A DNA stretch of 64,000 nucleotides, from positions 1-64,000 of the forward strand of contig JAQYAH010000005.1 in the NCBI GenBank assembly GCA_029227635.1, read 5' to 3'. Numbering within the stretch: position 1 is the first letter of the stretch; each line of letters opens with the position of its first letter. The translations under genes and the position numbers were made by a program. The notes under the pieces are model-generated. The model ran no database searches. It was not told the DNA's origin and saw only the letters and a list, made by a program, of their open reading frames with translations. Origin of the DNA: Clostridiales bacterium (GTDB lineage Bacteria > Bacillota > Clostridia > Lachnospirales > Lachnospiraceae). This document shows positions 48,471-57,922 of this stretch, one piece after another.

Positions 48471-49775
48471 ATGGAAGAATTCGATTACAGCAAGATTGGA
48501 AATCAAAAATCAAAGATTAGAGCCAGCTTTACCAGGGGGTTGACAAACTTCCTGGTAGTGGCTGCTTGTATTGCACTGTATTTTGTTCTGGCGAACATAT
48601 CCCACATCTATGCAGGACTAAGTCTTGTGGTGAGCACCCTTGCACCTGTATGGTACGGCTGTGTGTTTGCTTACCTGCTTATGCCCATAGTGAGGAAAGT
48701 AGAGAAGTTTCTGACGGCGAAGTTCGAGAAGAAAGCGGCGGATAAGAAGAAATTTCAAAGACGGATCCGAATGGCAGGAATACTTGTAGCGATAATGGTC
48801 CTTATCTTTATCATTGTGCTCCTTTTCAACATGATCATTCCTGAACTGGTGAGGACAATAAGACGTCTTATCTTCATCCTGCCCAGAGAGCTGAATGCAC
48901 TGGTAGAAAAAGTTCAGGAGATCGATACCAAGAGCCAGCTGGGTATTATTGCCAAGACCCTTGTGGAGAAAGCTAATGAGTTTTTGCAGCAGTGGTTGAA
49001 AACCGATCTTTGGACAAAACTGAATACCATTATGGAATCTCTGGCTGAGGGTCTGTTCAGTGTTGTTGGAACAATTTTTGATATGATAATCGGTGTGATC
49101 ATTGCAGCTTATATTCTTGGATCAAAGGAACGATTTACGGCAGGGGCAAAGAAGCTTCTTTTTGCCATCGTTCCAAATGAGAAGGCTAACTTTATTCTTC
49201 ATCTCACAAGAAAAAGCAACCAGATCTTTGGGGGATTCATCAGCGGAAAAATCATAGACTCTCTTATCATTGGAGTTCTGTGTTTTCTTGGAATGTCGAT
49301 TTTTGGGTTCTCTGAGTCCAACACCCTTCTGGTTTCCGTGATCATAGGTGTGACCAACGTCATACCGTTTTTTGGTCCATACATCGGTGCAGTGCCTTCT
49401 GTTTTGCTGATTGCACTGGAAGACCCGATTCAGGGTCTGTACTTTGCAATTTTCGTATTGCTTTTGCAGCAGCTGGACGGTAACTATATTGGACCGAAGA
49501 TCCTTGGGGATTCCACAGGATTATCACCTTTTTGGGTGGTGGTTTCAATTCTGCTGTTCGGGGGACTCTTTGGTTTTATCGGAATGCTTTTCGGTGTTCC
49601 GGTTTTTGCAGTGATTTCCTATACCGTAAATCTGATTGTCGATGATCGGTTGAAACGCAAAAAGATATCCACAGATCCTGAGAAATATGTGGATCTTATT
49701 AGTATTGACGATCAGGGCAAAATGAATCAACGAATAAAAGGGGGCACAGACGATGCCAATAAGAGTGCAGAGTGA
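48471..49775 (+). CDS. AI-2E family transporter
   Basis: Multi-TM; GVTNVIPFFGPYIGAVPSVL, QQLDGNYIGPKILGDSTGLSPFWV. Confidence 0.93.
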   Translation: MEEFDYSKIGNQKSKIRASFTRGLTNFLVVAACIALYFVLANISHIYAGLSLVVSTLAPVWYGCVFAYLLMPIVRKVEKFLTAKFEKKAADKKKFQRRIRMAGILVAIMVLIFIIVLLFNMIIPELVRTIRRLIFILPRELNALVEKVQEIDTKSQLGIIAKTLVEKANEFLQQWLKTDLWTKLNTIMESLAEGLFSVVGTIFDMIIGVIIAAYILGSKERFTAGAKKLLFAIVPNEKANFILHLTRKSNQIFGGFISGKIIDSLIIGVLCFLGMSIFGFSESNTLLVSVIIGVTNVIPFFGPYIGAVPSVLLIALEDPIQGLYFAIFVLLLQQLDGNYIGPKILGDSTGLSPFWVVVSILLFGGLFGFIGMLFGVPVFAVISYTVNLIVDDRLKRKKISTDPEKYVDLISIDDQGKMNQRIKGGTDDANKSAE

Positions 49776-50658
49776 TCTACCTGCTCTTGAGATACTTGAA
49801 AGAGAAAATGTTTTTGTAATGGATGAGACCCGGGCGCTTCACCAGGATATTCGTCCTCTTAAGATAATTCTTTTAAACCTTATGCCTCTCAAGGAGGACA
49901 CAGAGCTGCAGCTTATCAGATCTCTCTCAAACACACCACTGCAGGTGGATCTGAGTTTTTTAACCACTGCAACCCATGAGGCCAGCCACACATCGGCAAG
50001 CCATATCAACAAATTCTATGAGCGCTATGAAAATATCAAACACAACAAATATGATGGAATGATCATCACCGGAGCGCCGATAGAACTTTTGGAGTTTGAG
50101 GAAGTGGATTACTGGCCTGAACTGACAGAGATATTTGAGTGGACCAAAACCCATGTCACCTCAACTCTTTTCCTTTGCTGGGGTGCTCAGGCGGGGCTTT
50201 ACTATTTCTATGGAATCCAGAAAGTCCTTATGGATAAAAAGCTTTTCGGAATCTTTGAGAATAGAGTAATGAACCGTAAGACGCCTCTTGTAAGAGGTTA
50301 CGATGATGTGTTCATGGCTCCTCATTCCAGATATACAACTATAAGAAAAGAAGATATCGAGGCGGATGATCGCCTGACAATCCTTGCGGAATCTGAGGAG
50401 GCGGGAGTATCTTTAGTCATTGCGGAGGACGGGAAAAGAATTTTCAGCATGGGACATCCGGAATATGACAGAATCACTCTGGATAAAGAATACAAGCGGG
50501 ATCTGGCCAAAGGCCTGGACATAGATATGCCCAAGAACTATTATCCCGGAGATGATCCCAATAACAGGCCGGTTCTTTCCTGGAGGGCACATGCCAATAC
50601 CCTTTATTCAAACTGGCTGAATTACTATGTATATCAGGTTACTCCTTACGAGTTATAG
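49753..50658 (+). CDS. metA: Homoserine O-acyltransferase (MetA family)
   Basis: MPIRVQSDLPALEILERENVFVM, LNLMPLKEDTELQLIRSL, FLCWGAQAGLYYFYGI, HPEYDRITLDKEY. Confidence 0.95.
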   Translation: MPIRVQSDLPALEILERENVFVMDETRALHQDIRPLKIILLNLMPLKEDTELQLIRSLSNTPLQVDLSFLTTATHEASHTSASHINKFYERYENIKHNKYDGMIITGAPIELLEFEEVDYWPELTEIFEWTKTHVTSTLFLCWGAQAGLYYFYGIQKVLMDKKLFGIFENRVMNRKTPLVRGYDDVFMAPHSRYTTIRKEDIEADDRLTILAESEEAGVSLVIAEDGKRIFSMGHPEYDRITLDKEYKRDLAKGLDIDMPKNYYPGDDPNNRPVLSWRAHANTLYSNWLNYYVYQVTPYEL

Positions 50659-50676
50659 ATCTTTTTGAGGTGATCA

Positions 50677-51225
50677 ATGGAAGTTAATAAAAGCAACAGA
50701 ATCTGGATAGCCCTCCTTGTAGTTGTAGCTATAATAGGGGCAGGTCTTATGACAGTTTCTGCATTTAATAAGCAGAAAGCAGATCAGGCGGATGCCGACA
50801 CCACAAAAAGTTCCCGTTCAATCAGGCTATACGATAAGGATGGGGCACCTATTGAGCTTGTGGAGGGTGACGGACGGCCGATGATAATTTACGTCTTCAC
50901 TATCAGCAAAAACAGCGCCCACTACAAGGAAGATCTTCTTGCACTGGAAGAGGCCTACAATGAATATGGAGATGAGATTGATATCATAGCTATAAACTCC
51001 ATCAGATATGAGGTGGCTGCAGTTGAGGCCGTTCAGGATAATATTGACGAATTGAATCTGTCCTTCAAAGTGCTCTACGATACAGATAAGCTAACGAAAG
51101 ACAGATATGGTCTGAAACAGAGACCGTCCACTGTTCTTTTTAATAGAGATGGAGAACAGGTGGATATCTATACCGAAGCATTGGATCACACGAAGCTTCT
51201 TGAACTCATGATGGAGATAAAATAA
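50677..51225 (+). CDS. Membrane-anchored thioredoxin-fold (TlpA-like) protein lacking cysteines
   Basis: N-terminal TM; IYVFTISKNSAHYKEDLLAL in active-site position; YGLKQRPSTVLFNRDGEQV cis-Pro region. Confidence 0.7.
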   Translation: MEVNKSNRIWIALLVVVAIIGAGLMTVSAFNKQKADQADADTTKSSRSIRLYDKDGAPIELVEGDGRPMIIYVFTISKNSAHYKEDLLALEEAYNEYGDEIDIIAINSIRYEVAAVEAVQDNIDELNLSFKVLYDTDKLTKDRYGLKQRPSTVLFNRDGEQVDIYTEALDHTKLLELMMEIK

Positions 51226-51236
51226 CACGCACTTTA

Positions 51237-51266
51237 TTCCCCGAACTACTGGTTCGGGGAATTTTT
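51237..51266 (+). terminator. Intrinsic terminator
   Basis: TTCCCCGAAC-TACTG-GTTCGGGGAA-TTTTT. Confidence 0.92.
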
Positions 51267-51302
51267 ATGGTTGAAAAAGCAACCTGAAGATAATCTTAAG
51301 AT

Positions 51303-51330
51303 ACATCCGGGGGCACTTGACATCCGGGGG
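51303..51330 (+). repeat. Direct repeat ACATCCGGGGG x2 (17 bp period) overlapping a TTGACA hexamer
   Basis: 51303-51313 and 51320-51330 identical; TTGACA 51317-51322. Confidence 0.7.
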
Positions 51331-51415
51331 GAAATGCTTAAAAATAAGCGCAACGGCAGAAAAATTTTAATAATAACTTGTTTTTTAGATAGAATCAAAG
51401 ACAGAGGGAAGAATA

Positions 51416-51925
51416 ATGAAGGATATAATTAGGTTTGAGAAGGTTTCGGAATCAAATTTCGTCAAGGAGCTTATTTCAGCTTTTGGTGTGGATGAGACAG
51501 CTGCAAAGGAGATTTTCAGAGAACTACCTTTGCCGAGAAGAGCGACTGTGGGCTCTGCCGGCTACGACTTCTTTTCTCCGGTAGACCTGAATGTTGCTCC
51601 GGGGGAGACCATAACCATTCCAACCGGAATCAGAGCTAAGATGAGAGATGACTGTGTTCTCATGCTTTTTCCCAGAAGCGGACTTGGTTTTAAATACAGA
51701 ATGCAGCTGAATAACACCGTTGGAATTATCGACAGTGATTACTATTATTCGGATAATGAAGGGCATATCTTTGTGAGAATCACTAATGACACTAATCAAA
51801 ATAAGGAATTGCAGGTGAGTCAATTCAGTGGATTTGTTCAGGGGATATTTATCCCTTACCTGCTGACAGAAGATGATTCTGCTACTATGAAACGTAATGG
51901 TGGCTTTGGAAGCACAACTCGATAA
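51416..51925 (+). CDS. dUTPase-family protein
   Basis: VGSAGYDFF, PRSGLGFKY, NTVGIIDSDYY, RNGGFGSTTR. Confidence 0.9.
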   Translation: MKDIIRFEKVSESNFVKELISAFGVDETAAKEIFRELPLPRRATVGSAGYDFFSPVDLNVAPGETITIPTGIRAKMRDDCVLMLFPRSGLGFKYRMQLNNTVGIIDSDYYYSDNEGHIFVRITNDTNQNKELQVSQFSGFVQGIFIPYLLTEDDSATMKRNGGFGSTTR

Positions 51926-51951
51926 TTGAGAGTGAAAATGGAGAGTTTGAG

Positions 51952-54915
51952 ATGAAGAGAAAAATCAAATCTATAATTGCATTATTGCTCGCGGCAGCGA
52001 TGGTCATTCCTTCATATTCGGCTTTTGCTGAGGAACCGGAGGAAACAGAAGGTGTATCCCAGCCGTTGGAGATCACAGAGACGTTGGAACAGGAGGAGGA
52101 AACCGGTGAGTCAACAGAGACTATGCCGGTGGAAAGTGAACCGGAAGACTTTTCAGCAGTACCGGATGAGAACCCTCATCAGGTGATGAATGACAGTGAC
52201 AATGTGGACCTGATCTATATGCAGCAGGAAGGTGTAGAGGAGATTACCACCTACGCAAGGACTTTTGCTTTGGGTTCGCCGGTGGTTGACTTTACCCATG
52301 ATGCTTCCGGTGCAGCGGTCAGTTCCAGTACTACCATTAGTTACACTGAGGCGGAGACTGGTAGAAGCGGTTATTTGAACGGAGCCTATGCCGGAGAAGG
52401 TGCTTATCTGGGAACTGAGTCCGGAAAAGTTAAGTTTATGATCTCCGGTGTAACAGGTCTTGTAGATGAGTCCAAAGTAAATGTGACTACATTGGATGCT
52501 CTTTCCGGGTACAGCTATTATTATTCTGAAAGCGGACTTTTAAAGCATCACATATATACTGCTGTTGGCAGTGTAAATCTGAATAACGGAACCTGTCCTT
52601 CATATATCAGCTCCGGGACTAAGTACTACAGCTATGACGGTCATTACTTTTATTCGGATTATGACACAATGCTCTCAGATTATACTAAAGGTGTGAGAAC
52701 ATCATCAGTTAACTCAGGCTCGCCTTTTTATAATTATTACCAGTTCCTTCCTTTTAGAAGTACTGCTGTTTATTCGGCATCTCAGTTTAACACAGCTATC
52801 AACAATATCGTATCCTCATCCTCCAAGATGAGGGATATCGGAAGTGATCTGGTAAATTGTCAGAATAAGTATGGAACCAATGCCCTTTTGATGGCAGGTA
52901 TAGCGGCTAATGAATCTGCCTGGGGAGCCAGCAATATTTCCCAGACCAAGAACAACCTTTTTGGTATTAATGCAGTGGACACTAACCCGGCAGGTTCGGC
53001 AAACTCCTTTGCCACTGTAAGTGAGTGTATTACGGAGTATTCCAGCCGTTACCTCTCAAAACAGTACTTAAGACCCGGATATACCTATTATAAGGGAGCA
53101 TGTCTTGGCAACAAATCTGTGGGAATGAACTGGCATTATGCCAGCGATCCCTACTGGGGAGAGAAAAACGCAGCTACAGCCTATCGTTTGGATACAGCTA
53201 TGGGCGGGACCGATAAAGGTCGTTATACAATTGGAATCAAGGATATGCTGAATTCCTTTACGGATCTTAATATCAGAGCGGAGGCCAGCACCTCATCATC
53301 AAAGATCTACACCACCGGAGTTAGTCACACATATCCGGTTATCATTCTTGGTGAATCCGGTACTTTCTATAAAATCCAGAGTGACGGTGTGCTCAACAGC
53401 AGCAGGACTGGAGTGGATTCCTCCACTGGTGTATATGATTTTTCAAAGAACTACGGTTATGCAAGCAAAAGCTACATCACCAAGGTGATCTCCGGAAGCG
53501 GCGGAACCATAACGGAACCGGAAAATCCGGTTACTCCCGGCAAAAACAGCATAGTATACAGCTCCTATGTTCAGGGCCAAGGCTGGCAGGAGGAAGTGTG
53601 TGATAAGGCTACTTCAGGTACCACTGGTGCTTCAAAGCAAATCGGTGCGGTGAAGATAAAGCTTAATAATCCATCCTATTCCGGTTCAGTAGAATACAGT
53701 GTTTACCTAAATGGATCAGGCTGGCAGGATTATAAGGCTGACGGAGCAGTTGCGGGAAATGCCTCGGATACTTCCTCTATCGGAGCGATAAAGGTGAGAC
53801 TCACCGGAAGTATGGAGTTTAATTACGACGTATACTACAGAGCTCACTGTCAGCAGCTTGGATGGCTTGGTTGGACCAAAAACGGAAGCCCCGCAGGCAA
53901 CTCTGACTTCGGTTACAGAATGGAAGCCTTTGAGATCGTGCTGGTTCCAAAAGGAGGAGCTGCGCCCGGTTCCACTGAGGAGCCTTACAAGCGCTACAAT
54001 TATCTGAGTTATTCTGTACATGCCCAGACTTACGGAGATCTTGACTGGGTTGCTGACGGAGAGAGTGCTGGAACCACCGGGGAATCCAAGCGGCTTGAAT
54101 CAATCATGATAAAGTTAGATGAGGACTGTCCCTACACCGGAGGAATTGAGTATAAGGTCCACTGTCAGACTTACGGTTGGAAAGATTGGGCAAAAGACGG
54201 AGCCCGGGCCGGAACCACCGGAGAGTCAAAGCGGGTGGAGGCCATTATGATAAGACTAACCGGAGATATTTCCAACAAATTCGATGTCTACTACAGAGTA
54301 CATGCTCAGCGATACGGCTGGCTTGACTGGGCTAAGAACGGTGAGATCGCCGGAACTACCGGTGTCAGCTACAGGCTGGAAGCCATCCAGATAGTTCTTG
54401 TTGACAAAGATTGTCCGGCTCCCGGTCTCACGGATCAGCCTTTCAAACAGCCCATGATCAGGTATCAGGCTGACATTGGAGGCTACACCGGCTTCCATTG
54501 GTCTTCCGTAATTGACGGAGGCGGTGTCTGCGGTACCTACGGACAGGCAAGGGGGTTGGAGAATATAAAGATTCAGCTCACAAGCCTTAAGCCTTACTCC
54601 GGCGGAATTAGCTACAGTGTCTATGACAATGCCAAATCAAAGTGGTTCCCTGCGGTGTCCAACAATCAGATTGCGGGATATGAGGAAGATGGTCACATAA
54701 TAGGTGCCATTAAGATCAATCTTACCGGAACCATGGCTCAGAAATACGATGTCTACTACAGAGTCCACTGTCAGACATACGGCTGGCTGGATTGGGCTAA
54801 GAACGGACAGGCGGCAGGAACCGGACAGGGTAAGAGAGTTGAGGCAATTCAGATCATGCTGGTCCTCAAAAATGACTACATGCCCGGAACTACCACAAAG
54901 CCCTTCATAAATTAG
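51952..54915 (+). CDS. Secreted glucosaminidase-domain protein with nine ChW-type repeats
   Basis: Signal peptide; glucosaminidase-like NALLMAGIAANESAWGASNISQTKNNLFGINAVD; C-terminal ChW repeats (HCQTYGWKDWAKDGARAGTTGESKRVEAIMIRL). Confidence 0.9.
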   Translation: MKRKIKSIIALLLAAAMVIPSYSAFAEEPEETEGVSQPLEITETLEQEEETGESTETMPVESEPEDFSAVPDENPHQVMNDSDNVDLIYMQQEGVEEITTYARTFALGSPVVDFTHDASGAAVSSSTTISYTEAETGRSGYLNGAYAGEGAYLGTESGKVKFMISGVTGLVDESKVNVTTLDALSGYSYYYSESGLLKHHIYTAVGSVNLNNGTCPSYISSGTKYYSYDGHYFYSDYDTMLSDYTKGVRTSSVNSGSPFYNYYQFLPFRSTAVYSASQFNTAINNIVSSSSKMRDIGSDLVNCQNKYGTNALLMAGIAANESAWGASNISQTKNNLFGINAVDTNPAGSANSFATVSECITEYSSRYLSKQYLRPGYTYYKGACLGNKSVGMNWHYASDPYWGEKNAATAYRLDTAMGGTDKGRYTIGIKDMLNSFTDLNIRAEASTSSSKIYTTGVSHTYPVIILGESGTFYKIQSDGVLNSSRTGVDSSTGVYDFSKNYGYASKSYITKVISGSGGTITEPENPVTPGKNSIVYSSYVQGQGWQEEVCDKATSGTTGASKQIGAVKIKLNNPSYSGSVEYSVYLNGSGWQDYKADGAVAGNASDTSSIGAIKVRLTGSMEFNYDVYYRAHCQQLGWLGWTKNGSPAGNSDFGYRMEAFEIVLVPKGGAAPGSTEEPYKRYNYLSYSVHAQTYGDLDWVADGESAGTTGESKRLESIMIKLDEDCPYTGGIEYKVHCQTYGWKDWAKDGARAGTTGESKRVEAIMIRLTGDISNKFDVYYRVHAQRYGWLDWAKNGEIAGTTGVSYRLEAIQIVLVDKDCPAPGLTDQPFKQPMIRYQADIGGYTGFHWSSVIDGGGVCGTYGQARGLENIKIQLTSLKPYSGGISYSVYDNAKSKWFPAVSNNQIAGYEEDGHIIGAIKINLTGTMAQKYDVYYRVHCQTYGWLDWAKNGQAAGTGQGKRVEAIQIMLVLKNDYMPGTTTKPFIN
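53550..54875 (+). repeat. ChW repeat region: three triplets (about 53550-53955, 54000-54410, 54460-54875)
   Basis: Manual alignment of translated units. Confidence 0.75.
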
Positions 54916-54929
54916 CAGGGGCAAAATTG

Positions 54930-54958
54930 TTGCGGATAATTTTTGATACGGTTATAAT
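54930..54958 (+). promoter_or_regulatory. Putative pyrH promoter TTGCGG-N17-TATAAT
   Basis: Spacing 17, consensus -10. Confidence 0.5.
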
Positions 54959-55007
54959 TGTTTTATTCAAAAACGAAAGGAGAGCAGAGTAATCTGCGGC
55001 TTTTAAG

Positions 55008-55706
55008 ATGAAACGAATTTTGCTTAAGCTGAGCGGGGAAGCTCTGGCGGGAGATAAGAAGACCGGTTTTGACGAAGGCACTGTCACAGAAGTTGCAAAG
55101 CAGGTCAAACAGCTTTGTGATTCAGGAATCCAGGTGGCAATCGTCACCGGAGGCGGCAACTTCTGGAGAGGAAGATCCAGCAACAATATTGACAGAACCA
55201 AGGCGGATCAGATCGGAATGCTGGCAACAGTTATGAATTGTATTTATGTTTCAGAGATCTTCAGATCCGTGGGTATGGATACCTTAGTGTATACACCTTT
55301 TACATGCGGTGCTTTTACAGAGCTTTTCTCTAAAGATAAAGCGGTTAAGGCTCTGGGAGAGGGTAAGGTGATCTTTTTTGCGGGAGGTACCGGTCACCCT
55401 TATTTTTCCACCGACACCGGTGCGATCTTAAGAGCAATTGAGATCGATGCAGATGCACTGCTCCTTGCCAAAAACATTGACGGCATTTACGACAGTGATC
55501 CTGCAAAGAATCCTGAGGCAGTCAAATATGATGTGATCACTATACAGGAGATCATCGATAAGAAGCTTGCAGCTATCGATCTTACCGCGTCTATTCTTGC
55601 CATGGAGAATAAACTTCCACTCCTGGTTTTCGGACTCAAGGAGGAGAACAGTATTGTGAACACTGTGATCGGAGATTTTTCCGGAACAAAAGTAACAGTA
55701 GAATAG
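55008..55706 (+). CDS. pyrH: UMP kinase
   Basis: ILLKLSGEALAG, VTGGGNFWRG, FAGGTGHPYFSTDTGAILRAIEIDADALLLAKNIDGIYDSDP. Confidence 0.96.
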   Translation: MKRILLKLSGEALAGDKKTGFDEGTVTEVAKQVKQLCDSGIQVAIVTGGGNFWRGRSSNNIDRTKADQIGMLATVMNCIYVSEIFRSVGMDTLVYTPFTCGAFTELFSKDKAVKALGEGKVIFFAGGTGHPYFSTDTGAILRAIEIDADALLLAKNIDGIYDSDPAKNPEAVKYDVITIQEIIDKKLAAIDLTASILAMENKLPLLVFGLKEENSIVNTVIGDFSGTKVTVE

Positions 55707-55766
55707 TTAATTATCAGATGATATACTGTTGTAAAAGAAAACACCTTATAACCGGAGGCTTGTATC

Positions 55767-56318
55767 ATGAACGAGAAAATTAAAATCTACGACGAGAAGA
55801 TGGAGAAGTCCATTAAAGCTCTTATCAACGAATACAATGGAATTCGCGCGGGACGTGCAAACCCCCACATCCTTGACAGGATCACAGTAGACTACTATGG
55901 AGTACCCACTCCTCTCCAGCAGGTAGCAAATATCAGCGTTCCTGAGGCGAGAGTCATCAATATCGCCCCCTGGGAGAAGAAGATGATTGGGCCTATTTCC
56001 AAGGCTATTCAGATGGCTGATATCGGAATCAATCCCACTACCGACGGTTCATCCGTGAGACTTATTTTCCCGGAACTCACTGAAGAGAGACGTAAGGATC
56101 TCGTTAAAGATGTTAAGAAGAAAGGTGAGGGAGCCAAGGTTGCAATCCGTAACATCAGACGAGACGGAATGGACAAGTTTAAGAAGCTCAAGGGTACAGA
56201 GATCTCAGAGGATGGAATCAAGGATCTTGAAGACGAGCTTCAGAAGATCACTGACAAGTACATCGCATCAGTAGATAAGGAAATTGAGGCTAAATCCAAG
56301 GAAATCATGACTGTATAA
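55767..56318 (+). CDS. frr: Ribosome recycling factor
   Basis: EKMEKSIKALINEYNGIRAGRANPHILDRITVDYYG, RLIFPELTEERRKDLVK. Confidence 0.97.
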   Translation: MNEKIKIYDEKMEKSIKALINEYNGIRAGRANPHILDRITVDYYGVPTPLQQVANISVPEARVINIAPWEKKMIGPISKAIQMADIGINPTTDGSSVRLIFPELTEERRKDLVKDVKKKGEGAKVAIRNIRRDGMDKFKKLKGTEISEDGIKDLEDELQKITDKYIASVDKEIEAKSKEIMTV

Positions 56319-56338
56319 TCAGTTGTAAAACAGAAACT

Positions 56339-56369
56339 AAAAGGCTTCTTGAAAAGGGAAGCCTTTTTT
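56339..56369 (+). terminator. Intrinsic terminator between frr and uppS
   Basis: AAAGGCTTC...GAAGCCTTTTTT. Confidence 0.88.
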
Positions 56370-56404
56370 GACGTTAATAAGAAAACAGTATTGGAGACAG
56401 ATTT

Positions 56405-57106
56405 ATGAATGTACCGGAGCATGTGGCCATCATTCTTGACGGGAATGGCCGCTGGGCTAAGAGTAAAGGTATGCCCAGAACCTATGGGCACACAGTAGGA
56501 AGCAAGAATGTAGAGACTATCGTGAGAGCGGCCTATGATATTGGAATTAAGTATCTGACGGTGTATGCTTTTTCAACTGAGAACTGGGCCAGACCTAAAG
56601 ACGAAGTATCCACCCTTATGAAGCTTCTCAGGGATTATCTAAAAAGCTGCATGAAAACCTGTAAAACCAACAATATGAGGGTTCGGGTGATTGGCGACAA
56701 GAAGGGGCTGGATCCGGATATTCAGGAAAGAATCTGTGAACTTGAGGAGTATTCCGCCCAGTTTGATGGAATAACTTTTACAATAGCCATAAACTACGGT
56801 GGAAGAGATGAGTTGGTAAGAGCGATCCGTCGAGTTGCCGTGGAGGTTAAATCCGGTGAACTTACACCGGAGGATATAACAGCGGAGCTTTTTACAGAAC
56901 GACTGGATACAGCCGGTCTTCCTGATCCGGACCTGCTCATCAGGCCCGGCGGAGAGAAGAGAATCTCAAATTATCTTCTCTGGCAGCTTGCCTATGCAGA
57001 ATTCTACTTTACTGATGTCATGTGGCCGGAATTCAGCAAGGAAGATCTCCTTAAGGCCTGTGAGGAATACAGTAACCGTCAGAGAAGATTCGGAAAGGTG
57101 AAGTAA
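56405..57106 (+). CDS. uppS: Undecaprenyl diphosphate synthase (cis-prenyltransferase)
   Basis: HVAIILDGNGRWAK, YAFSTENWARP, INYGGRDELVRA, PDLLIRPGGEKRISNYLLWQLAYAEFYF. Confidence 0.97.
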   Translation: MNVPEHVAIILDGNGRWAKSKGMPRTYGHTVGSKNVETIVRAAYDIGIKYLTVYAFSTENWARPKDEVSTLMKLLRDYLKSCMKTCKTNNMRVRVIGDKKGLDPDIQERICELEEYSAQFDGITFTIAINYGGRDELVRAIRRVAVEVKSGELTPEDITAELFTERLDTAGLPDPDLLIRPGGEKRISNYLLWQLAYAEFYFTDVMWPEFSKEDLLKACEEYSNRQRRFGKVK

Positions 57107-57107
57107 A

Positions 57108-57911
57108 ATGTTTATTACAAGACTAATCAGCGGAATCATACTGGTAGCCCTGGCTCTTTTGGTCAATATCACAGGAGGATATCTCCTTTTTGGAACAATG
57201 CTTGTGATAAGCCTTATAGGTGTTTTTGAATTCAACAGAGCCATAGGGATAGAAAAAGAGCTTCCCGGATTCATTTCCTACGGGGGAGTTGTGTTTTATT
57301 ATGTAATGCTGCTTTTTAACAAGGCAGATCTTATTATGCTTTCGTTAATCGTACTCTTGGTGGTACTTTTGGGGGCTTATGTTGTTACATTCCCTAAGTA
57401 CAAATCCAAAGACTTTATTTCCGCCTTTTTCGGAGTGATATATGTGGCCGTAATGATGTCCTGCATCTACCGGGTTAGGATACTTCCGGACGGACAGTTC
57501 CTTGTATGGCTCATTATATTATCTTCCTGGGGTTGTGACACAATGGCCTACTGTGCAGGAAGACTTTTTGGGAAAAGAAAGCTTGCTCCCATCCTCAGCC
57601 CAAAGAAATCAGTGGAGGGGGGAATCGGAGGTGTTATCGGAGCGGCGCTTTTGGGGCTTATCTATGCCCTTGCAATCAACGCTTTTGCCGACCCGGTCAT
57701 TTCAAGAATCTGGCAGTACCCTATCATCTGTGCTGCAGGTGCGGTGATTTCTCAGTTCGGAGATCTTGCCGCTTCAGGCATCAAAAGAGAGCATGAGATC
57801 AAAGATTACGGAAGGCTTATTCCGGGTCACGGCGGAATCCTGGACAGGTTTGACAGTGTGATCTTTACCTCTCCCATCATTTTTTATCTCTCACTTTGGT
57901 TTCTTAAGTAG
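57108..57911 (+). CDS. cdsA: Phosphatidate cytidylyltransferase
   Basis: Multi-TM; CDTMAYCAGRLFGKRKLAPILSPKKSVEGGIGG, GDLAASGIKREHEIKDYGRLIPGHGGILDRFDS. Confidence 0.97.
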   Translation: MFITRLISGIILVALALLVNITGGYLLFGTMLVISLIGVFEFNRAIGIEKELPGFISYGGVVFYYVMLLFNKADLIMLSLIVLLVVLLGAYVVTFPKYKSKDFISAFFGVIYVAVMMSCIYRVRILPDGQFLVWLIILSSWGCDTMAYCAGRLFGKRKLAPILSPKKSVEGGIGGVIGAALLGLIYALAINAFADPVISRIWQYPIICAAGAVISQFGDLAASGIKREHEIKDYGRLIPGHGGILDRFDSVIFTSPIIFYLSLWFLK

Positions 57912-57922
57912 GAGCAGTTGAC

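Noticed and set aside
49753-49775. Frameshift suspected from 23 bp overlap of the AI-2E transporter and metA
   Set aside because: Both ORFs have complete conserved motifs; a start overlap is consistent with translational coupling.
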